Shown: positions 8,120-17,695 of the stretch, piece after piece
Layout of the letters: every line of letters begins with the position of its first letter
How positions within the stretch are numbered: the first letter of the stretch is position 1
NCBI GenBank assembly: GCA_019424905.1
Contig: JAHYYP010000007.1
Span: 11,669 to 75,668, forward strand
Length of the DNA stretch: 64,000 nucleotides
Source: Collinsella sp.
Lineage (GTDB): Bacteria; Actinomycetota; Coriobacteriia; Coriobacteriales; Coriobacteriaceae
Reading direction: 5' to 3'
Notes under the pieces: generated by a model
Database searches by the model: none
The model's input: only the letters and a program-made list of their open reading frames with translations
Told to the model about the DNA's origin: nothing
Program-made: the position numbers and the translations under genes

Positions 8120-9208
8120 ATGGATTTACTAATTGATATTCTGCTCGACGCCGGTAAGGACACGCTGTCGCTGGTGCCGTTTTTGTTGGTGACGTATTTG
8201 GCTCTTGAAACCCTTGAGCACGTTGCGGGCGATCGCGTCAACGGCGCTATCAAGCGCGCGGGCGCCGCGGGTCCCGTGGTTGGCTCGCTGCTGGGCATGG
8301 TGCCGCAGTGCGGCTTTTCGGCCATGGCGGCAACGCTGTACGCCGGCCGCGTCGTGACGCTGGGCACGCTGGTTGCGGTTTTCCTCTCGACCTCCGACGA
8401 GATGCTGCCGCTGTTGCTCGCCGAGCAAGTCCCCGTGCAGACCATGGCGATGCTTCTGGCTTCAAAGGCGCTGATCGCGCTGGTCACGGGCTTTATCGTG
8501 GATGCGGCTATCCGCGGCCTTCGTCGTAATGCCCGCGCGCATGCGGCGATCCGCCGTACCGTGCTGGGGACCGCGGTCAATCCGGCGCACGTGAACTGCG
8601 CGCACGATGACCACAGCGGTGGCGACATCATTGATGAGGTGGCCGAGGCGGGCGTAAGTGCCGATCACATCCACGAGCTGTGCGAGCGCGACCATTGCGG
8701 CTGCGACGACGATGAGGACGATCACCGGCACGACCACAGCCACGACCATGGTCACGCGGAGGCACGCGAGCACCACCACGGCCACGACCACAGCCACTCC
8801 CACGAGGGCGCGCCCGTTCTGTCGATCATCCGCAGCGCGATCTCGCACACCGTGCAGGTGTCGGTATTCATTTTCCTGGTGACGCTGGTCCTGGTCGCCG
8901 TCCTCGAGACCTTTGGCGAGTCCGCAATCGAGCAGTTCCTGCGCGGCAACGAGACGCTCGCTGTCCTGGGCTCGGCGCTTGTCGGTCTGATCCCCAACTG
9001 CTCGGCCAGCGTCGTTATTACGCAGTTGTACCTCGAAGGTGCGCTGCAGCTGGCGCCGATGCTCGCCGGCACGCTCATTTCCGCTGGCGTGGGCTACCTG
9101 GTGCTGTTCCGCACCAACCGCAGCGCCCGCGAAAACGTCCTGTTCCTGATCATGATGTACGTCATCGGTGCCGGCTGGGGCCTCGTTCTCTCCGCCTTTG
9201 GGCTCTAA
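8120..9208 (+). CDS. ArsP_2/DUF2899-type putative metal exporter with His-rich loop
   Basis: A 362-residue inner-membrane protein of the putative 10-TM heavy-metal exporter group, often annotated as a manganese transporter. Two half-repeats each carry a P-x-C signature: VPQCGFSAM near residue 57 and IPNCSASV near 293. Between them lies a cytosolic loop (about 165-230) dense in His, Asp and Cys (HDDHSGGD, CDDDEDDHRHDHSHDHGH, EHHHGHDHSHSH), which is a plausible metal-sensing or metal-buffering segment. The start has GAAAGG 14 bp upstream. The substrate is not proven; the family link to Mn or other divalent ions is an expectation. No metal regulator is adjacent. Confidence 0.85.
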   Translation: MDLLIDILLDAGKDTLSLVPFLLVTYLALETLEHVAGDRVNGAIKRAGAAGPVVGSLLGMVPQCGFSAMAATLYAGRVVTLGTLVAVFLSTSDEMLPLLLAEQVPVQTMAMLLASKALIALVTGFIVDAAIRGLRRNARAHAAIRRTVLGTAVNPAHVNCAHDDHSGGDIIDEVAEAGVSADHIHELCERDHCGCDDDEDDHRHDHSHDHGHAEAREHHHGHDHSHSHEGAPVLSIIRSAISHTVQVSVFIFLVTLVLVAVLETFGESAIEQFLRGNETLAVLGSALVGLIPNCSASVVITQLYLEGALQLAPMLAGTLISAGVGYLVLFRTNRSARENVLFLIMMYVIGAGWGLVLSAFGL

Positions 9209-9283
9209 GTATTTTTTGGGACATGCCTTACAATCCACCGTCGTGGCCTGGGCGCTGGATGCGCGCCATTCGCCAAACAAAAA

Positions 9284-9315
9284 GGTAGATTTTAGGCATG
9301 TCCCAAAAATCTACC
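9284..9315 (-). terminator. Intrinsic terminator of the DUF188 gene
   Basis: On the minus strand, GGTAGATTTTT and AAAATCTACC pair around a short loop and are followed by TTTTTGTTT, 4 bp after the stop codon. A longer inverted repeat (TTTTTGGGACATGCCT at 9213-9228 and its complement ending at 9309) overlaps it, so the spot can also end the transporter transcript from the other side. Confidence 0.75.
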
Positions 9316-9319
9316 TTGT

Positions 9320-9802
9320 TTAGCGTAACAGCTCGGTGAGGTTGCGTTTAAAGCGGGCTCGGTCTTCGCTGGTGAAGGCTGCCGGACCGCGGGTGCGTCC
9401 CCCGGCGCGGCGCACCTTCTTTTCCTCGTGGCGAATAAACAGTTGCATGTCGATGGTCGCTTTGTCGTAGACGCGCCCGCGCACGCCGATGGCGGCGGCA
9501 TCGCGTTCGAGCACCATGCTCGCCAGGCCTATGTCCTGCGTCACGACCACGTCGCCAGCCTGCAGGCGCTCGATAATGGCAAAGTCGGCGCTATCGGCTC
9601 CCACACTCACATCGAGTGTCGTGACCCAAAAGCCCCGACGCGCATGCTCGGCGTCGCGCGGGTCGTCGCGGCGAATGTGGCGTTCCAGGTTTTGCGTGCT
9701 GTTGCCGGCGATAACGACGGCGACGCCCGCCCTCCGCGCGCAGTCGATCGACTCACGCGTGACCGGGCAGGCGTCAGCATCAATAAAAAGCGTCTTTGGC
9801 AT
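9320..9802 (-). CDS. YaiI/YqxD family DUF188 protein
   Basis: A 160-residue protein of the widespread UPF0178/DUF188 family. It starts with the family hallmark FIDADACPV, has GNSTQN, then the VTQDIGLA motif and the C-terminal RxRGPAAFTxEDR block (RTRGPAAFTSEDRARFKRNL). The aspartates of DADACP and TQD resemble a PIN-like nuclease site, but the function is not established. The length is standard. Its ATG follows the stop of the HdeD-like gene with no gap, so the two are translated from one message. Confidence 0.92.
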   Translation of the reverse strand: MPKTLFIDADACPVTRESIDCARRAGVAVVIAGNSTQNLERHIRRDDPRDAEHARRGFWVTTLDVSVGADSADFAIIERLQAGDVVVTQDIGLASMVLERDAAAIGVRGRVYDKATIDMQLFIRHEEKKVRRAGGRTRGPAAFTSEDRARFKRNLTELLR

Positions 9803-10405
9803 CTAGCGCACCAGTTTGCCAAACTGAATGGCGCGGACAATGAGCGTCACGCCAAACACCAGCAGCGCGGCGCCGCTAAAGATGACGAGCATCTTGGCCG
9901 ACCACAGCGGATAGATAAACACGAACATGCCCGCAATGATGGAGAGTGCGCCGCTCAGGATGGCGAGGGCGCGGTTGGCGGAAAGCTCGGATTCCAGAAT
10001 CGACATGACGCCCTCGACGATCCAGCCAAAGCCGGCGACGACCACCACGAGCGTGGTGAGCGTCGCGGTCGAGAAGGCCTGGTTGCGCAGGATTATGACG
10101 CCGCCCAGAATGATGAGCAGGTTGGAGATGATGCTCGTAACGCGCCAGCCGGTGGGCAGCAGCGGCTCGAAAACAGCGGTAAACAGCCTGATCGCGGCCG
10201 TGATCACAAAGTAGATGCCCAAGACGGTCGTCAGGAAGACGAGGGACTTGGCGGGCGCAAACAGCAGTGCGATGCCGGCGACGAGCGCCAAGACGCCCGT
10301 GATGGCGTAAATCCAGCGCACGGCCTTGACGGCCTTGCCTGCCATGCTTTTCTCGTCAAATCCAAACGCGCTCGATTGCTTGTCATCGTTCTTAAAGATG
10401 CCCAT
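9803..10405 (-). CDS. HdeD/DUF308-family membrane protein
   Basis: A 200-residue integral membrane protein with six predicted helices in pairs (for example WIYAITGVLALVAGIALLF and VLGIYFVITAAIRLFTAVF), matching the HdeD family. HdeD in enterobacteria is linked to acid resistance, but family members elsewhere have no known role. The N-terminus is cytosolic (MGIFKNDDKQSS). The start is preceded by GGAGACAT (AAAGGAGACATC). It is the first gene of a two-gene unit with the DUF188 gene. Family assignment is good; function is open. Confidence 0.88.
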   Translation of the reverse strand: MGIFKNDDKQSSAFGFDEKSMAGKAVKAVRWIYAITGVLALVAGIALLFAPAKSLVFLTTVLGIYFVITAAIRLFTAVFEPLLPTGWRVTSIISNLLIILGGVIILRNQAFSTATLTTLVVVVAGFGWIVEGVMSILESELSANRALAILSGALSIIAGMFVFIYPLWSAKMLVIFSGAALLVFGVTLIVRAIQFGKLVR

Positions 10406-10638
10406 GATGTCTCCTTTCCGTGCGGCGTAAGCCGTAGCTCTTGCAACCAGTATCGCCCAAGGGCGCCGTCGTGTGGGGCGGGAAGGGCGAATGGGAGCCT
10501 CATCTTCCCGAATTGTTACCTTTGTTCCCGTTTGGATGCGGAATATTCAACAGGTGTGGAACATTGCGCCGCTGTGTGTAATTGCCTACGTTTTAGGTTA
10601 GATTTTCTTAAGAACAATTGGCTTTTATTGGGGGTCTT

Positions 10639-11310
10639 ATGAACGAAGCAGTTCCCGCGGCGCCGGTAAGCGCCGAGTCGATGGCAAAGCAGGGTTGCGA
10701 AAAGCTTGGCCTGGACACGTTTGACGCGCTGGTCCGCCGCGCCCGCACGTGCCGCCGATTTGACGAGTCCATGCGCGTACCGCGCGAGTTTTTGCTCGAG
10801 CTGGCGGAACTGGCGCACCTGGCTCCCTGCGGCGCCAATGCTCAGCGTCTGCGTTTTCATGTGGTGAGCGGTGCAGAGGACTGCGCGCGCGTATTTGATG
10901 AGCTCGCGTGGGCCGGTGCGCTTAAGGATTGGCCTGGTCCCGATGAGGGTGAACGCCCGACCGGCTACATCGCGATTCTTGCCGAGCGCGCTGTTGCGGG
11001 TAAGCCCGCCGCGCCCATCACCGAGGTCGACACCGGCATTGCCGCCCAGACGATGATGCTCGCCGCTCGCAGCGCCACGCCCGAGGTGGCGGCCTGCATG
11101 TTCAAGGCCTTTACGCCCCGCGCAATTGACGCCATGGGGCTCGATAACGACAAATACGAGCTCAAGCTGATCATGGCTTTTGGCGTGCCAGCCGAGACTC
11201 AGGTGATCGACGCAATCGACTCCAACCCGGATGGCTCTATCAATTACTGGCGCGATGAGGCGCAGGTGCATCACGTGCCCAAGCGTCCGCTTACCGACGT
11301 GCTGCTGTAG
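10639..11310 (+). CDS. Nitroreductase-family flavoprotein
   Basis: A 223-residue FMN-dependent oxidoreductase of the nitroreductase fold. The FMN-binding RRARTCRRFDES stretch near residue 35, LAHLAPCGANAQRLRFHVV (the PSxxNxQPW-like region) and the C-terminal AFGVPAE fit the family. I chose ATG 10639, which has TTGGGGGTC upstream, rather than the earlier ATG in the frame. The short AT-rich leader (10560-10638) probably holds the promoter. The substrate cannot be predicted; gut actinomycetes carry many such reductases acting on nitroaromatics, quinones or flavins. Confidence 0.86.
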   Translation: MNEAVPAAPVSAESMAKQGCEKLGLDTFDALVRRARTCRRFDESMRVPREFLLELAELAHLAPCGANAQRLRFHVVSGAEDCARVFDELAWAGALKDWPGPDEGERPTGYIAILAERAVAGKPAAPITEVDTGIAAQTMMLAARSATPEVAACMFKAFTPRAIDAMGLDNDKYELKLIMAFGVPAETQVIDAIDSNPDGSINYWRDEAQVHHVPKRPLTDVLL

Positions 11311-11340
11311 TTGCGCGTCGTTGAGGCGCGATCCGGCGGC

Positions 11341-11378
11341 AAAACCACCACAAAGGTGCCTGTCCCCTTTGTGGTGGT
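11341..11378. repeat. 41-bp palindromic repeat, copy 1 (slightly shortened)
   Basis: AAAACCACCACAAAGG and CCTTTGTGGTGG arms around TGCCTGTCC. This copy lacks the final TTTT. The other copies are at 41033, 41993, 44036, 54964 and 55674, all between genes. Confidence 0.85.
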
Positions 11379-11393
11379 GCGAAGGGAGGGCGT

Positions 11394-11936
11394 GTGGCCG
11401 ATCTGTATTTGGTGCGGCATGGACAGACCGAGCTCAATGTGAAGAACATTTTGCAGGGCTGGCACGATTCGCCACTTACGGCGCGCGGGCGTGAGCAAGC
11501 GCTGGCGACGCGTGCGGCGTTCGAGGACCGCGGCGTGACCTTTGACCATGTGTATTCGTCTCCGTTGGGGCGGGCGCGGTGTACGGCAGAGTTTATCGTT
11601 GGAGAGGGTCGTTCCATAGAGCTGGTCGATGAACTGCGCGAGTGGCATTTGGGTTCGTTGGAGGGCACATCAAACCGCGAGATGCCGGCGCAACCCTGGG
11701 GCGATTATCCGGTTGCCTTTGGTGGCGAGTCGGAAAGTGAGCTTCGCGCACGTATGGTCGCGGCGCTGTCCCGCATTATGGCCCTGCCACAGCACGACTG
11801 CGTTTTGGCAGTCTCCCACGGCTCTGCCTGCCAGGAGTTTCTTGAGTATGTGACCGGCGGGGGAGAGCAGCCCGACAACGGCGACGTGCTTCATTTTGGC
11901 TATTGCGACGGGGCGTTTTCGCTCTTGGGTTGGTAA
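11394..11936 (+). CDS. Histidine phosphatase family protein (first of a tandem pair)
   Basis: A 180-residue phosphatase of the phosphoglycerate-mutase-like branch. The catalytic histidine is in YLVRHGQTELN near residue 9; SSPLGRARCTAE and the second histidine in AVSHGSACQEF complete the active site. The start is GTG with GAAGGGAGGGC just upstream; no ATG lies in frame nearby. It is followed after 18 bp by a second gene of the same family, so the pair looks like a tandem duplication on one transcript. Possible substrates are phosphosugars, nucleotides or cobalamin-like intermediates; nothing nearby decides. Confidence 0.88.
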   Translation: MADLYLVRHGQTELNVKNILQGWHDSPLTARGREQALATRAAFEDRGVTFDHVYSSPLGRARCTAEFIVGEGRSIELVDELREWHLGSLEGTSNREMPAQPWGDYPVAFGGESESELRARMVAALSRIMALPQHDCVLAVSHGSACQEFLEYVTGGGEQPDNGDVLHFGYCDGAFSLLGW

Positions 11937-11954
11937 CAAACGAAAGGACCCCCT

Positions 11955-12590
11955 ATGAATAAAGACCTGTATCTGGTCCGTCATGGACAGACTATATTTA
12001 ACCTCAAGCGCATTATTCAGGGCTGGAGCGACTCGCCGCTTACGCAGCTGGGATGCGACCAGGCGGCGCGTGCCGGTATGTTCTTGCGTGCGCGCGGCAT
12101 TGAGCCCGATCACGCCTACACCTCCACACTTCATCGCACCGAGCAGACTATCGCCAACTTGTGGCCTGGCTTGGCGTATGAGCGCCTTGATGGCCTGCGC
12201 GAGTGGTTCTTTGGCGACTTTGAGGCCGAGCGCGTGATGCTCATGCCCGAGCGCCCATGGCGCGACTTCTATCGCCAGTTTGGCGGCGAGGGCCAGATGC
12301 AGGTGCGCGAGCGCATGGTGGCGACGTTGACCGAGCTTATGCAGCGTCCGGACCATGCGTGCGTGCTCGCGGTAAGTCATGGCTCGGCTATCAAGGAGTT
12401 TATGGATCACGTGAAGGGCGCGGCGGCAGACGAGCGCGACCGTGTGCCGGGCAACTGCTCGGTGCTGCACTTTGCGTTTGACGACGAATCCGACACGTTT
12501 GAGCTGATTGAGATTTTTACGCAGGAGGATTACGCACGCGAGCTGGGCCTTGAACCGCTTGTGGCTACTGCAGGTCCGCAGCGCGGATAA
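11955..12590 (+). CDS. Histidine phosphatase family protein (second of a tandem pair)
   Basis: A 211-residue phosphatase with YLVRHGQTIFNLKRIIQGW at the N-terminus, the STLHRTEQT region and AVSHGSAIKEF near the C-terminus. It shares the order and many residues of the gene before it (QGW-DSPLT in both), which supports duplication. It is slightly longer at the C-terminus (IFTQEDYARELGLEP). The ribosome-binding site is GAAAGGA. A hairpin with T-tract at 12638-12674 follows. Function beyond phosphomonoester hydrolysis cannot be assigned. Confidence 0.88.
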   Translation: MNKDLYLVRHGQTIFNLKRIIQGWSDSPLTQLGCDQAARAGMFLRARGIEPDHAYTSTLHRTEQTIANLWPGLAYERLDGLREWFFGDFEAERVMLMPERPWRDFYRQFGGEGQMQVRERMVATLTELMQRPDHACVLAVSHGSAIKEFMDHVKGAAADERDRVPGNCSVLHFAFDDESDTFELIEIFTQEDYARELGLEPLVATAGPQRG

Positions 12591-12637
12591 CGCGAGCGTG
12601 GCGGCTCGGGTCGCCGGCATAACTTCTCGACGCAAAA

Positions 12638-12674
12638 GGGGCGGAGATACATGTACCTGCTGCATCTCCGCCCC
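12638..12674. terminator. Bidirectional terminator
   Basis: GGGGCGGAGAT and ATCTCCGCCCC form an 11-bp perfect stem, preceded by AAAA and followed by CTGTTTGTT. It lies between the converging histidine-phosphatase pair and the DUF1015-like gene and can serve both. Confidence 0.78.
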
Positions 12675-12719
12675 CTGTTTGTTGAGCTGCCGATTTTTGT
12701 GCTGCGTGGTCTGGTCTTG

Positions 12720-13403
12720 CTAGAACCGCGCGACTTGGTGCGTGAGCAGACCCGTCGGAACCTGCGGCGCGGCGCCGGCGATCTGCGCGGCGGGGAACAG
12801 TGCGGCTACAGCAAAGTTGAACGGCTCTTTGCCCGTGTAGGTGCCGGCAGCATGGGCATCGTCGGCCAGGAGCTGTGATGCCTCGACTAGTGCGGCAGCG
12901 TAGGCAGGGTCGTCGGCCAGTGCCGGCTCCGGCGCCTGGTCGAGCATGGCACGGATGGCGCCGACGGCGTCCTCGCGCTTGACCTCCCACACGCGGTGCG
13001 TAATGCCCGCGGGGTCGGTGACGGCGTAGAGCGAGGCGCCCTCTTTGGCAGCGCCCAGGATGATGTCCATGACGGGCGACGCCTCGTAGGCGAGCGACAC
13101 GGGGCGCGGCTGAACTTTGAGTTCGGCGATCGCGTGCGCAGCGGCGGCCACGTCGGCGCTGGCATCGCCCTTGCCGCCCGCAAGTACACTCGTCGGGCAG
13201 ATCGCCACGACACCCGTCACACGTCCCGGCTCGCCCGAGCATTCGTACACGTAATACGCCGCACCCGGGTCCTTGAGCATCAGACCATCGGCAATGGCTC
13301 CGCGCAGAGCATCGTTGCCGCTCAGGATGCTGCCCATTGCAGGCAGCGCCTCGAGCACGCGGTCCTGAGCCGGGCGGATGCAGGGAAACGGAAGTGCTTT
13401 CAT
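12720..13403 (-). CDS. DUF1015-like protein, short form
   Basis: A 227-residue cytosolic protein. The start (ALPFPCIRPAQDRV), the strand AAYYVYECSGEPGRVTGVVAICPTSV and the PVSLAYEASPVMDIIL and YAVTDPAGITHRVWEV blocks recall DUF1015, a family of unknown function that is often encoded beside serA and serC. Full DUF1015 proteins exceed 400 residues, so this is a truncated or minimal version. Here it lies at the end of a minus-strand run behind serC, serA and an M20 peptidase, which supports the link. The enzymatic role is unknown. The family call is from pattern memory and should be treated as moderate. Confidence 0.6.
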   Translation of the reverse strand: MKALPFPCIRPAQDRVLEALPAMGSILSGNDALRGAIADGLMLKDPGAAYYVYECSGEPGRVTGVVAICPTSVLAGGKGDASADVAAAAHAIAELKVQPRPVSLAYEASPVMDIILGAAKEGASLYAVTDPAGITHRVWEVKREDAVGAIRAMLDQAPEPALADDPAYAAALVEASQLLADDAHAAGTYTGKEPFNFAVAALFPAAQIAGAAPQVPTGLLTHQVARF

Positions 13404-13442
13404 GGGCGGTCCTAACGCACGAGTCGGTTTGTTCGCGGCTTA

Positions 13443-14663
13443 TTATGCCCCAACTTGGCCGCTCGCGTCCCAGAGCACGTTATCGGCGAGCGCGATTAGC
13501 ACCTGCTGACAACGAACGATATCGGCGTGGGGCACATATTCGTTGGGCTTGTGCGCGAGCGCGAGCGACCCGGGACCGTAGCTCATGCAATTGCGGTTAC
13601 CTGTCTTGCCGGCAATGACGGCGGTGTCGGTGTAGCCGGTAAAGAAGCCGACGGTCGTGTCCACGTCCGTCACGTCATCGGCGGCACGCATGAGCGCTGC
13701 TAGAAGGGGAGAGTTCGGGTCGCGCTCGATGGCGGGGCGGTCGCCCGTCACGGTGTAGCTGCCATGGCAACCGGGAACGGCGGCTTCGGCGACGGCGATG
13801 GCCTGCTCTACCATGCGCGTCGCGGCGGCCGTATCGGTCGGCGGGGTCAGACGCATGTCGACCCAGACTTTGGCGCGGTCGGGCACGACATAGGGGCGAT
13901 ATCCGCCCTCGATTTGGCCAAACGTGATGGTCGAAGGCCCCAGCTCATCGTGCGCGGGCAGCGCCATAAACGCGCGACGGAGCGAACACACGACCTCGGC
14001 TATGGCGGCGACGGCATCCGCGCCCTTCCAGGGCTGGCTCGCATGCGCCGTCACGCCAGTCATTTCAATTTCGAACCACGTACGCCCCTTGTGCGCTACC
14101 TGGATCTGTCCGTCGGTGGGCTCGGTGTCCAGCACCCATTCACGCGAGCCGACCCAGCCGGCATCGATAGCTGCCTCTGAACCACGCATAAAGTCTTCCT
14201 CGTCGACCGAGCAGATGAGTGAAAAGCCGCGGTGGGGCAGCTCGCCTTCTGCCGCCACGCGCTCGAGCGTATGGACCAGTGCGGCAATGGCGCAGGCCAG
14301 GCCACCCTTCATATCGCAGGCACCACGGCCGTAGAGTTTATCGTTGCGCACGATCGCTCCGAGCGGCGGAATGTCCGCGTCCCAGCCATCGCCCAAGGTG
14401 ACGGTATCCAAATGGCAGATGTAGACGAGCCGTGGCTCGTCGCTTTGGCCCGGCACGGTGACCATTAGATTGCGGCGTCCGGGGAGTACTTCGTGCTCTG
14501 CAATCTGCACGGCATCGAGTACCGGATAGCTCAGCTGCGCCAACCGTTCCTCAACCAACGCTTTGATATAGCGCTCAATCTCGTCCTCATACGCACCCGG
14601 GTCTGAACTGTCGATCCGCACGAGCCCTTGCGTAAGCCGCCAAGCAAAATCTGTATCAACCAT
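13443..14663 (-). CDS. M20-family metallopeptidase (ArgE/DapE type)
   Basis: A 406-residue cytosolic zinc peptidase or deacylase. The metal-binding set is visible: ICHLDTV (first His and Asp), GRGACDMKGG (bridging Asp), SVDEEDF (catalytic Glu and metal Glu) and the C-terminal ALAHKPNEYV histidine. The lid or dimerisation domain lies between (THASQP, GQIEGG). I chose ATG 14663, which has GAGGTG upstream; the open frame extends 49 codons further into a region with the serA terminator. The likely reaction is removal of an N-acyl or N-terminal residue from a small peptide or amino acid, but the substrate (succinyl-DAP, acetylornithine or dipeptides) is not decided by context. Confidence 0.88.
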   Translation of the reverse strand: MVDTDFAWRLTQGLVRIDSSDPGAYEDEIERYIKALVEERLAQLSYPVLDAVQIAEHEVLPGRRNLMVTVPGQSDEPRLVYICHLDTVTLGDGWDADIPPLGAIVRNDKLYGRGACDMKGGLACAIAALVHTLERVAAEGELPHRGFSLICSVDEEDFMRGSEAAIDAGWVGSREWVLDTEPTDGQIQVAHKGRTWFEIEMTGVTAHASQPWKGADAVAAIAEVVCSLRRAFMALPAHDELGPSTITFGQIEGGYRPYVVPDRAKVWVDMRLTPPTDTAAATRMVEQAIAVAEAAVPGCHGSYTVTGDRPAIERDPNSPLLAALMRAADDVTDVDTTVGFFTGYTDTAVIAGKTGNRNCMSYGPGSLALAHKPNEYVPHADIVRCQQVLIALADNVLWDASGQVGA

Positions 14664-14747
14664 AGGCACCTCACAGATAGTTAGGTCAACATACAGATTG
14701 TATGCCAAGAAGCGGCTCAGTGCATTTAATGGAGCGCTCACAAAAAT

Positions 14748-14777
14748 GGGGGCGCCTCTCGTGCGAAAGGCGCCCCC
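14748..14777 (-). terminator. Intrinsic terminator of serA
   Basis: GGGGGCGCCT and AGGCGCCCCC form a 10-bp stem with an 8-10 base loop. On the minus strand it is followed by ATTTTTGT. It lies 64 bp after the serA stop. Confidence 0.85.
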
Positions 14778-14840
14778 GCGGGCATTCAATGTCAGCGACG
14801 GGCAGGCCACATGGGGAACTGCCCGTCAGGTCAGTCGGCG

Positions 14841-16004
14841 CTATTTAATCACGCGCACACGATACATCGACGGAATTTGCTTAAGTGCCTCGATCGTGCT
14901 GCCGTCCAGGTGCTCATCGGTGTCGAACATGGTGTAGGCGTTCTCGCCAGCGGACTCGTTGGTCATGCGCTGCACGTTGGCGTTGTCCTTGGCGAGAATG
15001 GCCGTGATCTGGCCGATCATGTTGGGCACGTTGGCATGCAGGCAGGCAATGCGGCTTGCGGCGCGCGCCTTGCCCATGCTGCAGGCGGGGTAGTTGACGC
15101 TGTGCGCGATGTTGCCGTTTTCCAGGTAATCCTTGAGCTCGCTGATGGCCATGTCGGCGCAGTTGGCCTCGGCCTCGCCGGTGCCGGCGCCCGAATGCGT
15201 GGTGATAAACGTATTGGGCATCTTGACGGTCTTGGGCGTGGCAAAGTCGCAGCTAAACCAGCTGAGCTTGCCCTCGCGCAGGGCGGCGTCGACGGCGTCC
15301 TCGTCAATGATGGTCTCGCGCGCGTAGTTGATGAGCACGGCGTCGGGCGCCAGCAGGTTAATCTGCTCGGTGCTGATCATACCGATGGTGTCGGCCTTGC
15401 TGGGCACGTGCACGGTGAGGTAGTCGCAGCCGCGGCACAGATCCTCGAGCGTGCCCACGCGCTGCACCTCGCGGCTCAGCACCCACGCGTGCTCGACGGA
15501 AATGAACGGATCGTAGCCGTAAACGTCCATGCCCAGGTCGACACAGGCGTTGGCGACCTTGGAGCCCACGTTGCCCAGACCGATGACACCGATGCGCTTG
15601 CCCTTGAGCTCGCGGCCCACAAAGGCCTTCTTGGCCTTCTCGGCATCGACCTGAATCTCGGGATCGTCGGCGTTGTCGCGCACCCAGTTCATCGACTGCA
15701 CCACGCCGCGGCTCGAGAGCACCAGCATGCCCAGGACGAGCTCCTTGACGGCGTTGCTGTTGGCGCCGGGGGAGTTAAAGACGACGACGCCCTTCTTGGC
15801 GTACTCCTCGACGGGGATGTTGTTGACGCCGGCGCCGCAGCGGGCGATGGCGCGGATGCCCTCGGGCAGCTCGTAGCCGTGCAGGTCGGTGGAGCGCATC
15901 AGGATGGCGTCGGCCTCCTCGGCGGTGCCTACAAACTCGTAGCCCTCACCAAACTCGACTTTGCCGTCCTTGGTGATGTCGTCGATGGTTTTAATCTTGC
16001 GCAT
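14841..16004 (-). CDS. serA: D-3-phosphoglycerate dehydrogenase
   Basis: A 387-residue enzyme for the first step of serine synthesis: 3-phosphoglycerate plus NAD to 3-phosphohydroxypyruvate. The NAD-binding GxGxxG is GVIGLGNVGSKVAN (about 140-153). The catalytic Arg, Glu and His are in CGAGVNN, HVPSKADT, NYARETIIDE and TTHSGAGTGEAE. A C-terminal ACT domain (about 318-387, ACLHANVPNMIGQITAIL) suggests serine feedback. The length matches the short, ACT-only type without an ASB domain. It follows serC by 70 bp on the same strand; the pair forms a serine operon. Confidence 0.93.
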   Translation of the reverse strand: MRKIKTIDDITKDGKVEFGEGYEFVGTAEEADAILMRSTDLHGYELPEGIRAIARCGAGVNNIPVEEYAKKGVVVFNSPGANSNAVKELVLGMLVLSSRGVVQSMNWVRDNADDPEIQVDAEKAKKAFVGRELKGKRIGVIGLGNVGSKVANACVDLGMDVYGYDPFISVEHAWVLSREVQRVGTLEDLCRGCDYLTVHVPSKADTIGMISTEQINLLAPDAVLINYARETIIDEDAVDAALREGKLSWFSCDFATPKTVKMPNTFITTHSGAGTGEAEANCADMAISELKDYLENGNIAHSVNYPACSMGKARAASRIACLHANVPNMIGQITAILAKDNANVQRMTNESAGENAYTMFDTDEHLDGSTIEALKQIPSMYRVRVIK

Positions 16005-16074
16005 GAAAAAACTCCTTGGCGGTTTTGTCTAAAACAAGCGGTTTGAAGTGGCTGGTCGGCCCGCGGGTTGCGGG

Positions 16075-17199
<1,125 letters not shown>

Positions 17200-17685
17200 C
17201 TTCTAGTTCCCCCTCGTAGTCGTTTGAACGTTCGGGATACTTTAGCACAGTGGAGCGCCCGGCGCGACCGCATCACGGTAAAACTCGAGTGCGCCGCTAT
17301 GATTTACAGGATGGTTACATGGGGGAGGGTTAATAACCCTATGCTGATTGTATTTGCCAGCCATTGGGCCTAAAACGTACGAACGGCACCTCAAGTTTTG
17401 GCTGGGGCTGTCGGGCACTTTGTCTGCCCAGGTGGGGTAGCCGCGCGTTTATCTGGCAAGTGTGATTTGGGGCGATCTCGTCAAAGCTGCTGAGCTGCGA
17501 AAATAACCGTTAACCGGATTTAATTTTGTTGCTCAACATTTGACACTCTGGGCGTGGTAACTTTTTTACCAACAGGTATGATTATTGTCATGTGCGCCGC
17601 GCCTGCCTGCTGGGCTGCGGCGCACTTATGACAGCCTTTGACACCCTTGGAGCGTGCACTGTGGATGTAACCACAAAAAGCGTTC
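17200..17685. promoter_or_regulatory. Divergent regulatory region between serC and the BREX operon
   Basis: There is no gene here. On the BREX side I see an inverted repeat TGGTAA-N5-TTACCA (17555-17571), a TATGAT that could be a -10 box (17577-17582), and a leader hairpin GTGCGCCGC/GCGGCGCAC (17592-17625). A GGAG (17649-17652) stands 8 bp before a GTG at 17661. The palindrome is a candidate operator; promoter elements upstream of it are weak. Confidence 0.45.
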
Positions 17686-17695
17686 GGGGGGGGGG
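17686..17695 (+). repeat. Run of ten G at the brxA start codon
   Basis: Ten consecutive G, the last being the first base of the brxA GTG. Such runs change length by polymerase slippage. With nine or twelve G, an upstream GTG (17661, SD GGAG) would be in frame with brxA; with ten it runs into a TGA at 17724-17726. Confidence 0.8.

Noticed and set aside
14811..16046. A 411-residue plus-strand frame over serA
   Set aside because: Antisense shadow; low-complexity Val, Gly and His content and no start signal.
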